A DNA stretch of 64,000 nucleotides from Chlamydiota bacterium (GCA_013287905.1 JABDCW010000002.1:28185-92184); one strand, 5' to 3'; positions 41,785 to 51,836 are shown, counted from the stretch's first letter. The notes: generated from the letters alone by a model not told the origin. Numbers and translations are program-made.

Positions 41785-43929
41785 TTAGAGTGACTTACGC
41801 TGATCTGGACTTAAATTCTTCATTAACTCTTTGTCTTCAGAAATAAAAGGGAGAATAACAGGTAGATGCTTCACGGGTACATATTGGATCTGTCTTCCTT
41901 TTAACATTTCTTTAAGTAGAGCAGTACTCCCGACTCCTCTTGCCCAATCAACCTTATCATAATTAAGCTGTTTGATTTGGTCTAATGAAAGATGAATAGT
42001 GGATTGGTTGAATAATTCTCTATTTAGTGCATGTTCTATTTGCTGAACCGTTAAAAAGTAACCGGTTGCATCTCTTGGCCAGTCCTTCATCGTAAACCCT
42101 TGTGGAAATGGCTGGGTTTGAAAATCGATCGATTTGGCTTGCGCTTCGTTCAAATTTTTTAGTAACTCGTGAGAAACAAGATGGAGTATAATTTTCAAAT
42201 GTTTTTCATGTACATTTTGTATTGTCTTCGGTCCATACAGCATCGCTGAAATTACAGGACTGCCTCCAGCCTTTTCCCAATCAACCTTAGCAAAATCAAG
42301 GTTTTTGATAAGTTCGGATGGGATACGGCCCGCGGTAGATTCATTGAATAATGATTTATTTAGCGCATCCTGTAGTTGTTGAGCATTTAAAATATAGTGT
42401 CCGTATTTATCCTTTGGCCAGCTTTCCATCGTAAACTCTGAAGGAAATAGTTGGGTTTGAAAATTAACCGATTTAATCTTTTGTTCCGAAATAAGCGGGA
42501 GTTGTTTAGGATTTTCAGCACATAACCGGAAAAAACATGCTTCAAACTGGGGAGAGGGCAAGTTATTGATTTTTGCTTTAGTGTCATACAAAAAAAGAAA
42601 TTGCTCTTTGCTTAAGGCTTTGATATTCAGCGTGGTTTTCTGCTGTGGCGTTAAAAGTTTAATAAAGTTCACGGGCAATTGAGCGATAATGGGATCGAGT
42701 GCCTCAGCAGGAAGGGAACGAACTTGCTGGAGGGTAAGAGCATTAAGCGCAGCTACATCCAATGGTGTAGATCGAGGGATTGGTTTAGGAGATGCCATCT
42801 CTGATAAACGCTTGACAATAATCTCTGCTTGTCTTGGGGTATTAGCTTCTTCAAGATTTTCAAGAACTATCCCGGAAATTTCATCATCAGTGGACAAAAG
42901 AAATTTCAGAGCAGATTCATCCCAAGGATCTTCGAGATCCTGGATTGTCAAATTCTCTGCCAGAAGATCGGGGTGATGCGCTGTAATGCGGAGCTGAAAG
43001 TTAAATGACTCATTAAGTAATGTAATTCTGTTGTCAATGCGCTGCTCGAGAGCTTTAAATTTATCAAGATCGTACGGGAGTTGCATTCCTGTTAGATTTA
43101 CGATACTACCTGCACTCAAGGGACCTGTTAATGGTCGACCACGCCATGTGAGTAAAGTCTGACGCATCACATCTCTCTGACAATCTTCACGGCCAAAAGC
43201 ATTTTCCTTTGTCAAGAATCCCGCTGGCTTATTGAGACTGGGATCTTTTGGTTTTAGCGTAAGTATAGGGGAAAAACCCGAGAGGCCGGCAGGGAGTGTA
43301 CTCAAGAGAATTGGTGCAGACTCTCTTCCCTCGCCTAATAGTTCTTGTCGTAGGTAGATTGTTTCCTCAATTGGAGAAACAGGTTCGGGTTCATTCGCAA
43401 ATGGCTTGAAGGTTGCGCCAGCCACGGTAACAGTTTTTGTTGCCCCAGTTTGTGGAATGACTGTTGGGGGATTCATTTTTAATGGATCCTCCATTGGTCC
43501 TTCTGGTTCCGCTCCATCTGGACTTAAAGGCACGCTAAAAGGTGATGGCTTAAGTACTTGTTGAATTGCAGGTTCCTCTGTGGAGGCACTGAACTGTTTG
43601 TTGATACTGTCCGATTTTGGGGTAAGGGAGGTAGCGGAGGGGGCTTTGCCATCACTGTTCAACACCTTAATTCTTTTAGTGGACAGGCCGGTTTTAGCCT
43701 CTGCTTTCCAGGTTTTTAATTGGGATGCGCGGCCGAGTCTAAAAATTGTCGCCAGGCCTACAGCGAAATATCTACTTAATTTCCATAACCAACCATGTTT
43801 TTCTTGCGATGAGTAAACACTAAATGTTCTTCCCTTGTATTGCCCTTCATTAATAGGGGTTTGCGAGCTGCTTTCTAAGTTCCAATTTCCCGAGGGCAGG
43901 GTGGCGTAAAAATCCGTTTTTGTATGCAT
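41785..43929 (-). CDS. Putative effector, 714 residues, with internal ~130-residue repeats
   Basis: No signal peptide or membrane domain beyond a weak hydrophobic patch near residue 52. The N-terminal half is Pro/Ser/Thr-rich and low complexity. The C-terminal half has at least two tandem units sharing FQTQ-FP-FTM--WP-D--G-, then QQL-DALNKSLFN-ST and the K--DFAKVDWEKAGGSP-type block (about residues 480-600 and 600-714), plus related shorter IKALSKEQFLFL segments before them. A good GAGGAA ribosome site lies before the ATG. Such long, repeat-bearing, signal-less proteins in environmental chlamydiae are often secreted effectors, but I do not recognise this one. Confidence 0.7.
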   Translation of the reverse strand: MHTKTDFYATLPSGNWNLESSSQTPINEGQYKGRTFSVYSSQEKHGWLWKLSRYFAVGLATIFRLGRASQLKTWKAEAKTGLSTKRIKVLNSDGKAPSATSLTPKSDSINKQFSASTEEPAIQQVLKPSPFSVPLSPDGAEPEGPMEDPLKMNPPTVIPQTGATKTVTVAGATFKPFANEPEPVSPIEETIYLRQELLGEGRESAPILLSTLPAGLSGFSPILTLKPKDPSLNKPAGFLTKENAFGREDCQRDVMRQTLLTWRGRPLTGPLSAGSIVNLTGMQLPYDLDKFKALEQRIDNRITLLNESFNFQLRITAHHPDLLAENLTIQDLEDPWDESALKFLLSTDDEISGIVLENLEEANTPRQAEIIVKRLSEMASPKPIPRSTPLDVAALNALTLQQVRSLPAEALDPIIAQLPVNFIKLLTPQQKTTLNIKALSKEQFLFLYDTKAKINNLPSPQFEACFFRLCAENPKQLPLISEQKIKSVNFQTQLFPSEFTMESWPKDKYGHYILNAQQLQDALNKSLFNESTAGRIPSELIKNLDFAKVDWEKAGGSPVISAMLYGPKTIQNVHEKHLKIILHLVSHELLKNLNEAQAKSIDFQTQPFPQGFTMKDWPRDATGYFLTVQQIEHALNRELFNQSTIHLSLDQIKQLNYDKVDWARGVGSTALLKEMLKGRQIQYVPVKHLPVILPFISEDKELMKNLSPDQRKSL

Positions 43930-44125
43930 ATGCTTTTTTCCTCACTGTATTTCTACTACTAATAATATCAATAATTATTAAAATTATGCAACTAATATTA
44001 TTTAAAAACAAACAAAAAACAGAGTGCCTGTTTATTTCATATATTTAGATAAAAAATTTAGTGTACAAAAAAAATTTTTTCTCATAATTTAAATCTTAAA
44101 TAAGTATGCGACTAAAGGAGAGACA

Positions 44126-46381
44126 ATGTTATTCGACTTAGAGATGATGGAAAAATACTATGCAGGAATTTCTTCCAGGATTCAAAAAATACGAAAGCAG
44201 GTTGTAAAACCTCTCACCTTAACAGAAAAAATTTTATTTGCCCACATGTCTCTGGAAAAAGGGGTACCTGTACGGGGGCAAACCTATGTAGATTTTAATC
44301 CCGACCGCGTCGCAATGCAGGATGCCACAGCGCAAATGGCCCTGCTGCAGTTTGCCTCATCCGGCTGCAACCGGACAAATGTTCCCACAACAGTGCATTG
44401 CGATCATTTAATTCAGGCAGACGTTGGAGCAAAGGAAGATTTGGCTCACGCGCAGCAAAACAGCCACGAAGTATTTGATTTTCTCCAGAGCATTTCAGCC
44501 AAATATGGCATTGGCTTTTGGAAACCGGGTGCAGGCATCATCCATCAGGTTCTATTGGAGAACTATGCATTTCCCGGTGGAATGATGATCGGGACCGATT
44601 CCCACACTCCTAATGCCGGGGGATTAGGGATGTTGGCTATAGGGGTTGGAGGGGCCGATGCTGTCGATGTCATGGCAGGCATGCCTTGGGAATTGAAATT
44701 CCCCAAAATTATCGGGGTCAAATTGACGGGAAAATTAAGCGGCTGGACATCGGCAAAGGATGTGATTTTAAAACTGGCCGGTATATTGACTGTCAAGGGG
44801 GGAACCGGGTTCATCATCGAATATTTTGGCGAAGGGACAAAATCAATCTCATGTACAGGCAAGGGGACAATATGCAACATGGGTGCAGAAATCGGGGCCA
44901 CCACTTCGGTCTTCCCATACGATTCGCGCATGGCTGATTATCTCAATGCTACGGGCAGGCAGAAAATAGCTGCATTGGCAAATGGGGCCGACTCCCATTT
45001 ACGGGCGGACGACGATGTGGAATCAAATCCTGCAAGTTATTATGATAAGGTCATAGAAATCGATCTGTCCAGTTTAGAGCCGCACATCAATGGGCCTTAT
45101 TCGCCTGACCGTTCATGGAAGCTTTCTGAATTTGCAAAAGCTGTTGAAGAGCATAATTACCCGCAAAAATTATCTGTTGCGTTGATCGGTTCATGTACCA
45201 ATTCGAGTTATGAAGATATCGAGAGGGCAGCAAGCATCGGGAAGCAGGCGATAAAGCACTCTTTAAAAGCAAAATGTGCATTGACAATTACGCCGGGATC
45301 AGAACAGATCCATGCAACAATTGAAAGGGATGGGCAGTTGCAAGTGTTAGAGGAGATTGGGGGGCTTGTTTTAGCGAATGCATGCGGCCCTTGCATCGGG
45401 CAATGGGCGCGCCATGATGTGGCATTTGGAGAAAAAAATTCTATCCTGACTTCATATAACCGAAATTTTTCAGGCCGCAATGATGCCAATCCGGGGACCC
45501 ATTCGTTTGTTGCCAGTCCCGAAATTGTCGTTGCGTTTTCATTGGCGGGAAGCCTTACGTTTAATCCCATGCAAGATACATTAACGAATGACTATGGGGA
45601 AATTGTTAAGCTGACGCCGCCGCATGGGGAAGAATTGCCAAAAAATGGGTTTATTCAAGGAAATATTGGCTATGTAGAACCGGCTGAAGATGGCTCTACA
45701 GTTTCCATTGCCATAGATCCAAATAGTAAAAGACTTCAACTGTTAAAAGCTTTTTGCCCATGGGAAAATAAGGACTTGTTGGATTTGCGGTTGTTGGCAA
45801 AAATTGAGGGCAAATGTACAACAGACCATATTTCTCCTGCCGGCAAATGGCTGCAATTTCGCGGGCATCTCGATCATATTTCCGATAATATGTTTTCGGG
45901 AGCTGTCAATGCCTTTCGCGAGATGATCGGAAGCGGTCTGAATCAAATAACAGGGGAAATCGAGCCATTTTCTAAAATAGCCAGAAGCTATAAACAAAAC
46001 AAAATCGGCTGGATTGTCGTGGGCGATGAAAATTATGGGGAAGGGTCATCCAGAGAGCATGCAGCCATGGAACCCCGTTTTCTTGGCGGACGGGCCATTA
46101 TTGTGAAAAGCTTTGCGCGAATTCACGAAACAAATTTAAAAAAGCAGGGAATGCTTGCCCTGACATTTGCCGACCCTCATGATTATCAAAAAATCCTCGA
46201 AGATGATATGCTGTCTATTATAGGTCTGGAGGCCTTTCGTCCTGGGGCTGCCCTTTTGTTGAAAATAAGGCACAAAAATGGATCAGAAGAAACGATTCAG
46301 CTGCATCATACCTACAATGAAGCGCAGATCGGGTGGTTTAAAGCAGGCAGCGCCCTTAATGCCATGACAGCAAAACTATAG
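44126..46381 (+). CDS. Aconitate hydratase (mitochondrial-like type)
   Basis: TCA-cycle enzyme converting citrate to isocitrate, 751 residues. AAAGGAGAGAC precedes the ATG. The 4Fe-4S cysteines are in [10 protein letters not shown] (~355) and [11 protein letters not shown] (~418, two Cys). Substrate and structure motifs include HCDHLIQAD (~91), [21 protein letters not shown] (~157) and, in the swivel domain, [19 protein letters not shown] (~632). The type with [12 protein letters not shown] and this spacing resembles the AcnA_mito group. Classical Chlamydia lack aconitase, so this indicates a complete upper TCA cycle here. Confidence 0.95.
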   Translation: MLFDLEMMEKYYAGISSRIQKIRKQVVKPLTLTEKILFAHMSLEKGVPVRGQTYVDFNPDRVAMQDATAQMALLQFASSGCNRTNVPTTVHCDHLIQADVGAKEDLAHAQQNSHEVFDFLQSISAKYGIGFWKPGAGIIHQVLLENYAFPGGMMIGTDSHTPNAGGLGMLAIGVGGADAVDVMAGMPWELKFPKIIGVKLTGKLSGWTSAKDVILKLAGILTVKGGTGFIIEYFGEGTKSISCTGKGTICNMGAEIGATTSVFPYDSRMADYLNATGRQKIAALANGADSHLRADDDVESNPASYYDKVIEIDLSSLEPHINGPYSPDRSWKLSEFAKAVEEHNYPQKLSVALIGSCTNSSYEDIERAASIGKQAIKHSLKAKCALTITPGSEQIHATIERDGQLQVLEEIGGLVLANACGPCIGQWARHDVAFGEKNSILTSYNRNFSGRNDANPGTHSFVASPEIVVAFSLAGSLTFNPMQDTLTNDYGEIVKLTPPHGEELPKNGFIQGNIGYVEPAEDGSTVSIAIDPNSKRLQLLKAFCPWENKDLLDLRLLAKIEGKCTTDHISPAGKWLQFRGHLDHISDNMFSGAVNAFREMIGSGLNQITGEIEPFSKIARSYKQNKIGWIVVGDENYGEGSSREHAAMEPRFLGGRAIIVKSFARIHETNLKKQGMLALTFADPHDYQKILEDDMLSIIGLEAFRPGAALLLKIRHKNGSEETIQLHHTYNEAQIGWFKAGSALNAMTAKL

Positions 46382-46396
46382 GCATTTACCTCTTTC

Positions 46397-46957
46397 ATGA
46401 ATAAACATTATAGCGATTATTTTTGGAAAAATGGAAAGCCCTACGGGCGGGAAATGGTAGGCGAAGGCTTTGCTATGTCATATAAAATCATAGCCGACCC
46501 CTATTATAAAAGGATTTCCATCGAAAAATACAATTGCGGTGTTTTTGTCAAAATCATTTATGATTCATATCTCTTTGACTTCCGTAAATTAAAACTCGAA
46601 GAGCAGGCTGTCTGGCAAAAACGGGCAGTAGAGGAAACGGATGAAGTCATGGAATGCCATATTCGCGATCAGGACGACAGGCTTATTCTCATTGAAAAAT
46701 ATCGTTTTCAAGATCAGATATGCCGCGAATGCGCAACCTATTCGCCTCATGGACTATTGCTGACGGTACAAAAAATTTTATACAGCCAACTTGGGGATAG
46801 CTTTAATGGAGTTGTCCTTTTTGATCCGGAAGAAAGAATGATCATGTGCAAGCTGTACAACACCCACAAGGACCCATTCTCGTTTGCTGAATTGCTCGAG
46901 GAGTATCGCGATATGAGCGATAAGCCCGCATTTCTTATCGGCGTCAAAGAATTCTAA
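46397..46957 (+). CDS. Conserved hypothetical protein downstream of aconitase
   Basis: A 186-residue soluble protein beginning MNKHYSDYFWKNGKPYGREMV, with central IYDSYLFDFRKLKLEEQAVWQKRAVEE-type charge and YRFQDQICRECATYSPHG near residue 107. It is mixed alpha/beta, with several cysteines but no CxxC pair. It lies 15 bases after the aconitase stop, so it probably shares its transcript. Function not recognised. Confidence 0.75.
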   Translation: MNKHYSDYFWKNGKPYGREMVGEGFAMSYKIIADPYYKRISIEKYNCGVFVKIIYDSYLFDFRKLKLEEQAVWQKRAVEETDEVMECHIRDQDDRLILIEKYRFQDQICRECATYSPHGLLLTVQKILYSQLGDSFNGVVLFDPEERMIMCKLYNTHKDPFSFAELLEEYRDMSDKPAFLIGVKEF

Positions 46958-47029
46958 TAGAAGCAATTCCCCGCAACTGCTCATATTATGCATAAGTAAG
47001 CAAAAACCTTTTAAGCGTTATCTATAATA

Positions 47030-47131
47030 AATTCAACACAAAGGCACGAAGTCTCAAAGAAACAAAGAAATTTTGCCTTCAGCCCCTTTCCTCTCAGTGT
47101 CTTGGTGACTTTGTGCCTTTGTGTTTAATTA
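47030..47131. repeat. AACACAAAGGCAC-type palindromic element, copy 4
   Basis: Left arm ATTCAACACAAAGGCACGAAG and right arm TTGTGCCTTTGTGTTTAAT. Its right edge supplies the last codons and the stop of the CcdA-like gene at 47125. Confidence 0.8.
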
Positions 47132-47850
47132 AAGTCTATTGCATCGCTTGCCATTTGCAAGGAGGAGAAATATTTACGAGCGATCTGTTGCAGAGCGACA
47201 TCGAAATCAAGGCTTAAACCAATTGCCATTAAAATTAAGAGCACACCGAATGTTTTTCTTAATTTTTCGGCATGTCTTGCCACGGAAGGGATTTTTGTAA
47301 GCAGGGTATTGCTTCCCAAGCTAAGGAGTAGCAGAGGAATTGCGCTCCCTATGCTGTACACTGACAAAAGTATAACGACTTGCAGGTTGATTTCTTTAGT
47401 CGCAACAAGGGACATGATCACTGCTAAAATAGAACCTGTACTTGGCGTCCAAATAAGGCCAAGGAATGAACCAAGTAACAACCCTTGAATAAACCCTGAG
47501 CTTGTTCTTCCTGTGCGGGCTTGAATATTCGATCTCATCTTAGCGATGAATGCCGTTTTTTGCGCAATGTTTCCCAATCGGGGAAAAAGCAGAATTAAAC
47601 CAAATAAAGCGATAATAAAGATGGCAATATTGCGTAAGACATGAACTGAAAACCCAAATGAATGGACCAGATAAGTCAATAATAAAGTAAAAATCGTAAA
47701 ACTGACTGTTAATCCGATAATCACTCCCAGAGGGCGATAACGGTGTCTTTTTGTTCCGGTTGATAAAATTGCTGGAAGAACAGGAAGGACAAAAGGAGAT
47801 AAGACCGTTGCAATACCGGCTAAAAAAGCAAAAAGATAGTAAAGAAGCAT
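47125..47850 (-). CDS. CcdA/DsbD-type membrane protein lacking all cysteines
   Basis: A 241-residue protein with six membrane helices. It aligns along its whole length with the N-terminal domain of the neighbouring DipZ protein, but both redox cysteines are replaced: SPFVLPVLP instead of SPCVLPVLP (residue 20) and IWTPSTGSIL instead of IWTPCAGPIL (~134). No cysteine remains anywhere. It is thus a duplicated, redox-dead paralogue, possibly with a transport or scaffold role, or decaying. It is translated from the same transcript, 19 bases after DipZ. The end (SDAIDFN) comes from a dispersed repeat. Confidence 0.85.
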   Translation of the reverse strand: MLLYYLFAFLAGIATVLSPFVLPVLPAILSTGTKRHRYRPLGVIIGLTVSFTIFTLLLTYLVHSFGFSVHVLRNIAIFIIALFGLILLFPRLGNIAQKTAFIAKMRSNIQARTGRTSSGFIQGLLLGSFLGLIWTPSTGSILAVIMSLVATKEINLQVVILLSVYSIGSAIPLLLLSLGSNTLLTKIPSVARHAEKLRKTFGVLLILMAIGLSLDFDVALQQIARKYFSSLQMASDAIDFN

Positions 47851-47869
47851 TTGTTATCTATCGCATCCT

Positions 47870-49600
47870 TCAAGGTTCATCCCCGAAAGTAAAAGCATAC
47901 ATAGAAACACCTTCCGGAGTCACTAATGAAATTTTATACCGCCCATAATCTTTTTGAAGATCGATCACATCGTACTTCCGGGGTTCATTGACTAAAATGC
48001 GGCCTTGATCATCCATATCAGCCGTGTAGTACTTTGAAGGGAGGGGGGCGTCGTTTAATAAAACAGTAACCGCCTGCGGCGTTGTAGAATCCATTACCAG
48101 ATAAACACGGGTGGCAATAAAATTTAAATCTAAAGAACTTGCCGGATCTTTCGATGTGATTTTTTCCTTACCGACAAGCCAGTTCCCTCTTAAGCCCACC
48201 CGGTCCTCCTGAAGAGGGGGTTGATAATGATAGAGGGCAGTTTTCCCCGGAGAAATGACCATTTCAGGCTGATAGCGATCAGCCCGAAATGTTCCTAAAT
48301 AGGTTTCAGGAGTTATCTTGCGCATTTGGGTTGGTTTTTCCTGCCCGGCAGATGGAGGTAGCCTTAAAAGATTGCGTATGGCATTTTCTGTTTCCATGTA
48401 ATTGCCTTCGCCGAAATGGACCTCTCTAATGATCCCTTCCTGATCGATCAGATAGTGGGCCGGCCAATAATTGTTATCAAAAGCCAACCAAGTTTTATAT
48501 TCGTTGTCTAAGGCAACCGGATAAAGGATGTGAAAACGTTCCGTGGCGCTTTTTACGTTGTTGCGGTTTTTTTCAAATTCAAATTCGGGAGTATGAATAC
48601 CGATGATGACCAGTCCATGGTCCTTATATTTGTCATACCAGCTTGTCAAATAGGGCAAAGTGCGGATGCAGTTAATACAACTATACGTCCAAAAATCAAT
48701 CAAAACAACTTTGCCTTTCAGCTGGTCGATTGTTAATGGGGGACTGTTCAACCAGGCATCTATTCCGGCAATTTGGGGAGCCTTCACAATTTTAGGCAGT
48801 TCTTTTCCTTGAATTTTCAAATTTGTATTGCTTTGATCAAAAAGAGAAGATGACGGTCTTAACTGATTCAGTTGTTCTTGCACAGTTGCATTGTTGTCAA
48901 TTTGCAACGAAGGAAAATATTTTAGGGTCATTTGCTGTAAAGCTGACTCCAAATTAAAGCTTAAAGCAATTGCCGTTAAAATCATGAGCACACCGAAGCC
49001 TTTTCTGATTGTTTCGGTGTGTCTGGAGAGGGAAGGGATTTTCGTTAAGGCGATATTTCCCCCATAAGCAATAACGAGCAAGGGAATGGCAGTACCCAGA
49101 CTGTACATCGACAAGAGCATGATGACTTGGAACGTGATTTTTTGCGTGGCAATAAGTGTCGTGATCGCAGCTAAAATGGGCCCGGCACATGGCGTCCATA
49201 TAAGGCCAAGGGCACACCCAAGTAATAATCCGCTAATAAAACCACTGCCCGTTTCAGCAGATCGCGCCTGTATTTTCGATCCTAAGTTGCTGATGGACGC
49301 CGTCGCTTTGGCAAAGCTGTCACCCAAAGAGGGAAAGAGCAGATATACGCCAAATAAAGCAATAATAATAATGGCAATATTGCGCAAGAGATCCGCTGAA
49401 ATTCCAAATGCATGGACTAAAAAAGTCAAAGACAAAGTAAAAAAAATAAAACTGAGCGTTAATCCTATGATCACCCCAAGAGGCCGGTAGCGGCCTTGTC
49501 CTGCTCCAGCGGATAAAATTGCCGGTAGCACAGGAAGGACACAAGGGGAAAAGACTGTTGCAATACCTGCCAAAAAGGCAAATAGATATAAAAAAGTCAT
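47870..49600 (-). CDS. DipZ-type fusion of CcdA membrane domain and TlpA-like thioredoxin
   Basis: A 576-residue protein. Residues 1-230 are a six-helix CcdA domain with Cys20 (FSPCVLPVLPAIL) and Cys ~134 (IWTPCAGPIL), which carry reducing power across the inner membrane. Residues ~280-425 are a thioredoxin-like domain with the active site FWTYSCINCIRTLPYL (CxxC, ~314). The remaining ~150 residues (MRKITPETYLGTFRADRYQPE onward) are the beta-rich C-terminal domain usual for DipZ. It serves thiol reduction for cytochrome c maturation or envelope redox control, and fits the CcsA and cytochrome genes in this window. Confidence 0.9.
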   Translation of the reverse strand: MTFLYLFAFLAGIATVFSPCVLPVLPAILSAGAGQGRYRPLGVIIGLTLSFIFFTLSLTFLVHAFGISADLLRNIAIIIIALFGVYLLFPSLGDSFAKATASISNLGSKIQARSAETGSGFISGLLLGCALGLIWTPCAGPILAAITTLIATQKITFQVIMLLSMYSLGTAIPLLVIAYGGNIALTKIPSLSRHTETIRKGFGVLMILTAIALSFNLESALQQMTLKYFPSLQIDNNATVQEQLNQLRPSSSLFDQSNTNLKIQGKELPKIVKAPQIAGIDAWLNSPPLTIDQLKGKVVLIDFWTYSCINCIRTLPYLTSWYDKYKDHGLVIIGIHTPEFEFEKNRNNVKSATERFHILYPVALDNEYKTWLAFDNNYWPAHYLIDQEGIIREVHFGEGNYMETENAIRNLLRLPPSAGQEKPTQMRKITPETYLGTFRADRYQPEMVISPGKTALYHYQPPLQEDRVGLRGNWLVGKEKITSKDPASSLDLNFIATRVYLVMDSTTPQAVTVLLNDAPLPSKYYTADMDDQGRILVNEPRKYDVIDLQKDYGRYKISLVTPEGVSMYAFTFGDEP

Positions 49601-49690
49601 TTTATTTTTTGTTTGTTATTTAGTAACTCTTTTTTATAAAAAATTGCCTTATAAATCAAACACATTTTTAATATTGAAACACGTTGGGTA

Positions 49691-49855
49691 TATACCGAAC
49701 GTGATTCAAAAATTGGTTTTTGACGGCGTCGGCTTTGCATCAAAATTTTTGTCTTCACTCGTGCCTTGGCCATTGGCAATGGTCACTCGTTCCAGACGAA
49801 AAATTTTGAGCAGCCTCCTTGTCAAAATCCCAACTTTTGAACCACCTTCGGTATA
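49691..49855. repeat. TATACCGAA-ended palindromic element, copy F
   Basis: A full-length copy, nearly identical to that at 7684-7848, between the DipZ start and the DUF2442 gene. Confidence 0.85.
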
Positions 49856-49880
49856 AATTCGGCAGTAAAAACCACTCAGG

Positions 49881-50216
49881 TCAACCCTCAGCCTGCTTCG
49901 GCCTTTTTTTTGTCATCGCGTGAGTTGCAATAGCGATGCGTTTATGTTGTCTTACCTTAATTGTCTTTTGTGGCCCTTCTAGCACATCCTCTCCCTTTTC
50001 ATATAAAACATCCGGGCAGAAATCAACTTCATTTGGCCAACTGATTGTTGTATCGTCTACTGCAAAGCTCTTAAAATATTTGATGTCTAATAACGGAATA
50101 AAAAGATTTTTTGCCCCTTTCAAAAACGGTTTAAAATCGACAATCTTGGTAACACCATCACTGAAAAGCAACTTTATTTTGTATTCTTTAACATACTCAG
50201 CTTTTTTGACTCTCAT
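49881..50216 (-). CDS. DUF2442 domain protein
   Basis: A 111-residue protein with typical DUF2442 features: an N-terminal beta region YKIKLLFSDGVTKIVDFKPFL, then FKSFAVDDTTISWPNEVDFCPDVLYE. It ends with a basic tail. It starts 3 bases before the stop of the upstream DUF4160 gene is reached (2-bp gap). The two form a pair seen widely in mobile, toxin-antitoxin-like loci; the biochemical role is not established. Confidence 0.85.
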   Translation of the reverse strand: MRVKKAEYVKEYKIKLLFSDGVTKIVDFKPFLKGAKNLFIPLLDIKYFKSFAVDDTTISWPNEVDFCPDVLYEKGEDVLEGPQKTIKVRQHKRIAIATHAMTKKRPKQAEG

Positions 50217-50218
50217 AG

Positions 50219-50476
50219 CTACACCAATGGTTTTATTTTATTAAATTTCATTTCTTTTAAAAGTTCCCAGTTTTTCTTTAGATCATCTCTACGTAATTCA
50301 GCCCATTCAACAACCAATCCGCTAACTCTAGGGGGAAGTTTACCTTTGATCACTTCTATAGTATCAATGGAGAAGGCAGCTTCATATTCCCCATACAAAA
50401 CGTGAAAATGAGGTGGATGATGATCATCGAAATACATTTTTATCACAATTCCTAAGAATCGGCTAATCTCTGGCAT
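50219..50476 (-). CDS. DUF4160 domain protein
   Basis: An 85-residue protein. It has the DUF4160 signature: ISRFLGIVIKMYFDDHHPPHFHVLYGEYEAAFSIDT, including the DDHHPPHFHV histidine cluster, and LVVEWAELRRDDLKKNWEL. The histidines could bind metal or form an active site. It is the first gene of the pair with DUF2442 and probably accessory, since it is flanked by a dispersed element and a MITE-bearing locus. Confidence 0.88.
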   Translation of the reverse strand: MPEISRFLGIVIKMYFDDHHPPHFHVLYGEYEAAFSIDTIEVIKGKLPPRVSGLVVEWAELRRDDLKKNWELLKEMKFNKIKPLV

Positions 50477-50846
50477 TTTCCATATTCCTTAATTATAGCA
50501 TATAAAGTGTTTTTAAAGAATTTTACCTCTTGCGTCTGTTTGTGCAATGAATCTGGATTATTGCTCACGAAGAGTTTGAATATTGCATAAATCTATTGCA
50601 TAATCGATTTCATTAGCAATAGGTTTGTGCAACACATCAATAGGTTATGTTCGAGTTTCAATCGTTTTTTTCATTGGCTTGCCATACGGAACAATACAAA
50701 GCGCACAGCAAGTGCAGGTGAATTCGATCATCGCGTGAATTCATTGCTCCTTATCAAGATAAATTTTTTAAGAAATTCTTGTCTATATTGCATTCCAATG
50801 CTAAAATCAAAATACTTTTTTAATATAGAAACGAAAGAATCTCGTT
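50477..50846. other. Gene-poor stretch of 370 bp
   Basis: I see no convincing gene. It contains several TTGCATAA and TTTGTGCAA words (50550-50640) resembling the ends of the MITE at 50994, so it may hold decayed element DNA. A 75-codon GTG-initiated frame (50627-50854) has no ribosome site or recognisable content. Confidence 0.4.
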
Positions 50847-51354
50847 ATGTATAGACTTTTCTTAATTATAGTATTGTTATTCACTGCTTCTCATAGCATC
50901 GCAGAACTTCCATTGGAAGATATCTTAAGCTCTCCTTCAGAACAAATCGGAACATTTGGCAATGCTCATGATTTTCTGAATCCATTCGATATAGGCCTTG
51001 TTGCATAATTCGAGTATGAGTATAAAACGTTAACAATCAATTAGTTACCGCAGAGAGCGCAGAGTACGCAGAGGAAGACAAAAAATGAGTGCATCCTTCA
51101 CGGCATATCCAGAGCAATGGGGCAATTTTTATTCCCCCTCTGCGTACTCTGCGCTCTCTGCGGTTAAATTATTAATAATCAACTAGATAATACTAAATAT
51201 AATTATGCAACAAGGCTTTCGAGATATACATTTTACGGACCATAGAGAATCTCTTATACACGCGAATCCTAATGAGCACCTTTGTGAATCCAACCAAACT
51301 GGAGGAACTCCAGAGAGAGGAGATCCAAAACCACTAGAAAATTGGAAATACTAA
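50847..51354 (+). pseudogene. Small exported toxin-like gene interrupted by a MITE
   Basis: The ATG at 50847 starts a signal peptide (MYRLFLIIVLLFTASHSIAE) followed by LPLEDILSSP... up to PFDI. A 229-bp element then interrupts. After removal of the element with one GATATA copy, the frame continues exactly as HFTDHRESLIHANPNEHL and then a GGTPERGDPKPLENWKY end. The restored protein would have about 90 residues, and its stop overlaps the start of the next gene (TAATG). The short C-terminus and the overlapping immunity-like gene suggest a polymorphic-toxin cassette. As it stands, the 5' part makes a 53-residue truncated product. Confidence 0.75.
50994..51222. mobile_element. MITE with GCCTTGTTGCATAATT terminal inverted repeats, inserted in a gene
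   Basis: The 16-bp ends GCCTTGTTGCATAATT (from 50995) and AATTATGCAACAAGGC (to 51216) are perfect inverted repeats. The flanks repeat GATATA (50988-50993 and 51223-51228). There is no transposase. The interior is itself a palindrome, ACCGCAGAGAGCGCAGAGTA (51044-) and its complement (to about 51166), a variant of the CACAGAGG-type repeats. Confidence 0.85.
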
Positions 51355-51836
51355 TGTTTAAACCAAAATATCGAATCTTGCTTACCAGCAAATATTTTTT
51401 AGAAGATCGGTTTGTCTGCCTTGGAACTCAATTAATTTCGATTATTAAATCTATTGAGAGCTATTTGGCACCACACCTATGGTATGGAGCTGATGTTCAA
51501 GCTGTTGGAAAAGGCGCAAGCAAACACGGCCTTAATAGTATTCAATTAAGTAGAATTGGCTCCGATCTGCAGTTTATCGAGTATTGCTCTGAGATTGAGC
51601 AATTCATATGGGGAGTATTTTTATGTATTGATCAGAATTTTTCATCTCAGAATATTCAACATATTGAATTAGAAACGGAAGATGAACGTTTCCGTTCCAT
51701 AAATGCAGAAGGAATTTTACTCGAAATTAGAGCTTTTGATACGACTTATTTTGAGATATATACCGACAAGATAGAATTGATTACGAAGATTAGTGAGATT
51801 TATAATAATGTTGAAATCCAAAATATCGAATCTTAA
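51354..51836 (+). CDS. Candidate immunity protein of the second toxin cassette
   Basis: A 160-residue cytoplasmic protein starting MFKPKYRILLTSKYF at the ATG that overlaps the toxin stop codon. A TTG at 51342 lies inside the toxin end and is not the start. It has the pattern LAPHLWYGADVQAV, QFIEYCSEIEQFIWGVFLCI, IELETEDERFRSINAEGILLEIRAFDTTYFEIYTD (residues ~40-145). This order is familiar from small immunity-type proteins found after nuclease toxins. It is acidic and soluble. With its toxin disrupted it may be an orphan immunity gene still giving protection. Confidence 0.7.
   Translation: MFKPKYRILLTSKYFLEDRFVCLGTQLISIIKSIESYLAPHLWYGADVQAVGKGASKHGLNSIQLSRIGSDLQFIEYCSEIEQFIWGVFLCIDQNFSSQNIQHIELETEDERFRSINAEGILLEIRAFDTTYFEIYTDKIELITKISEIYNNVEIQNIES

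Noticed and set aside
50627..50854. 75-codon ORF as a small gene
   Set aside because: GTG start without ribosome site, no recognisable motif, and it lies in a stretch with element-like words.
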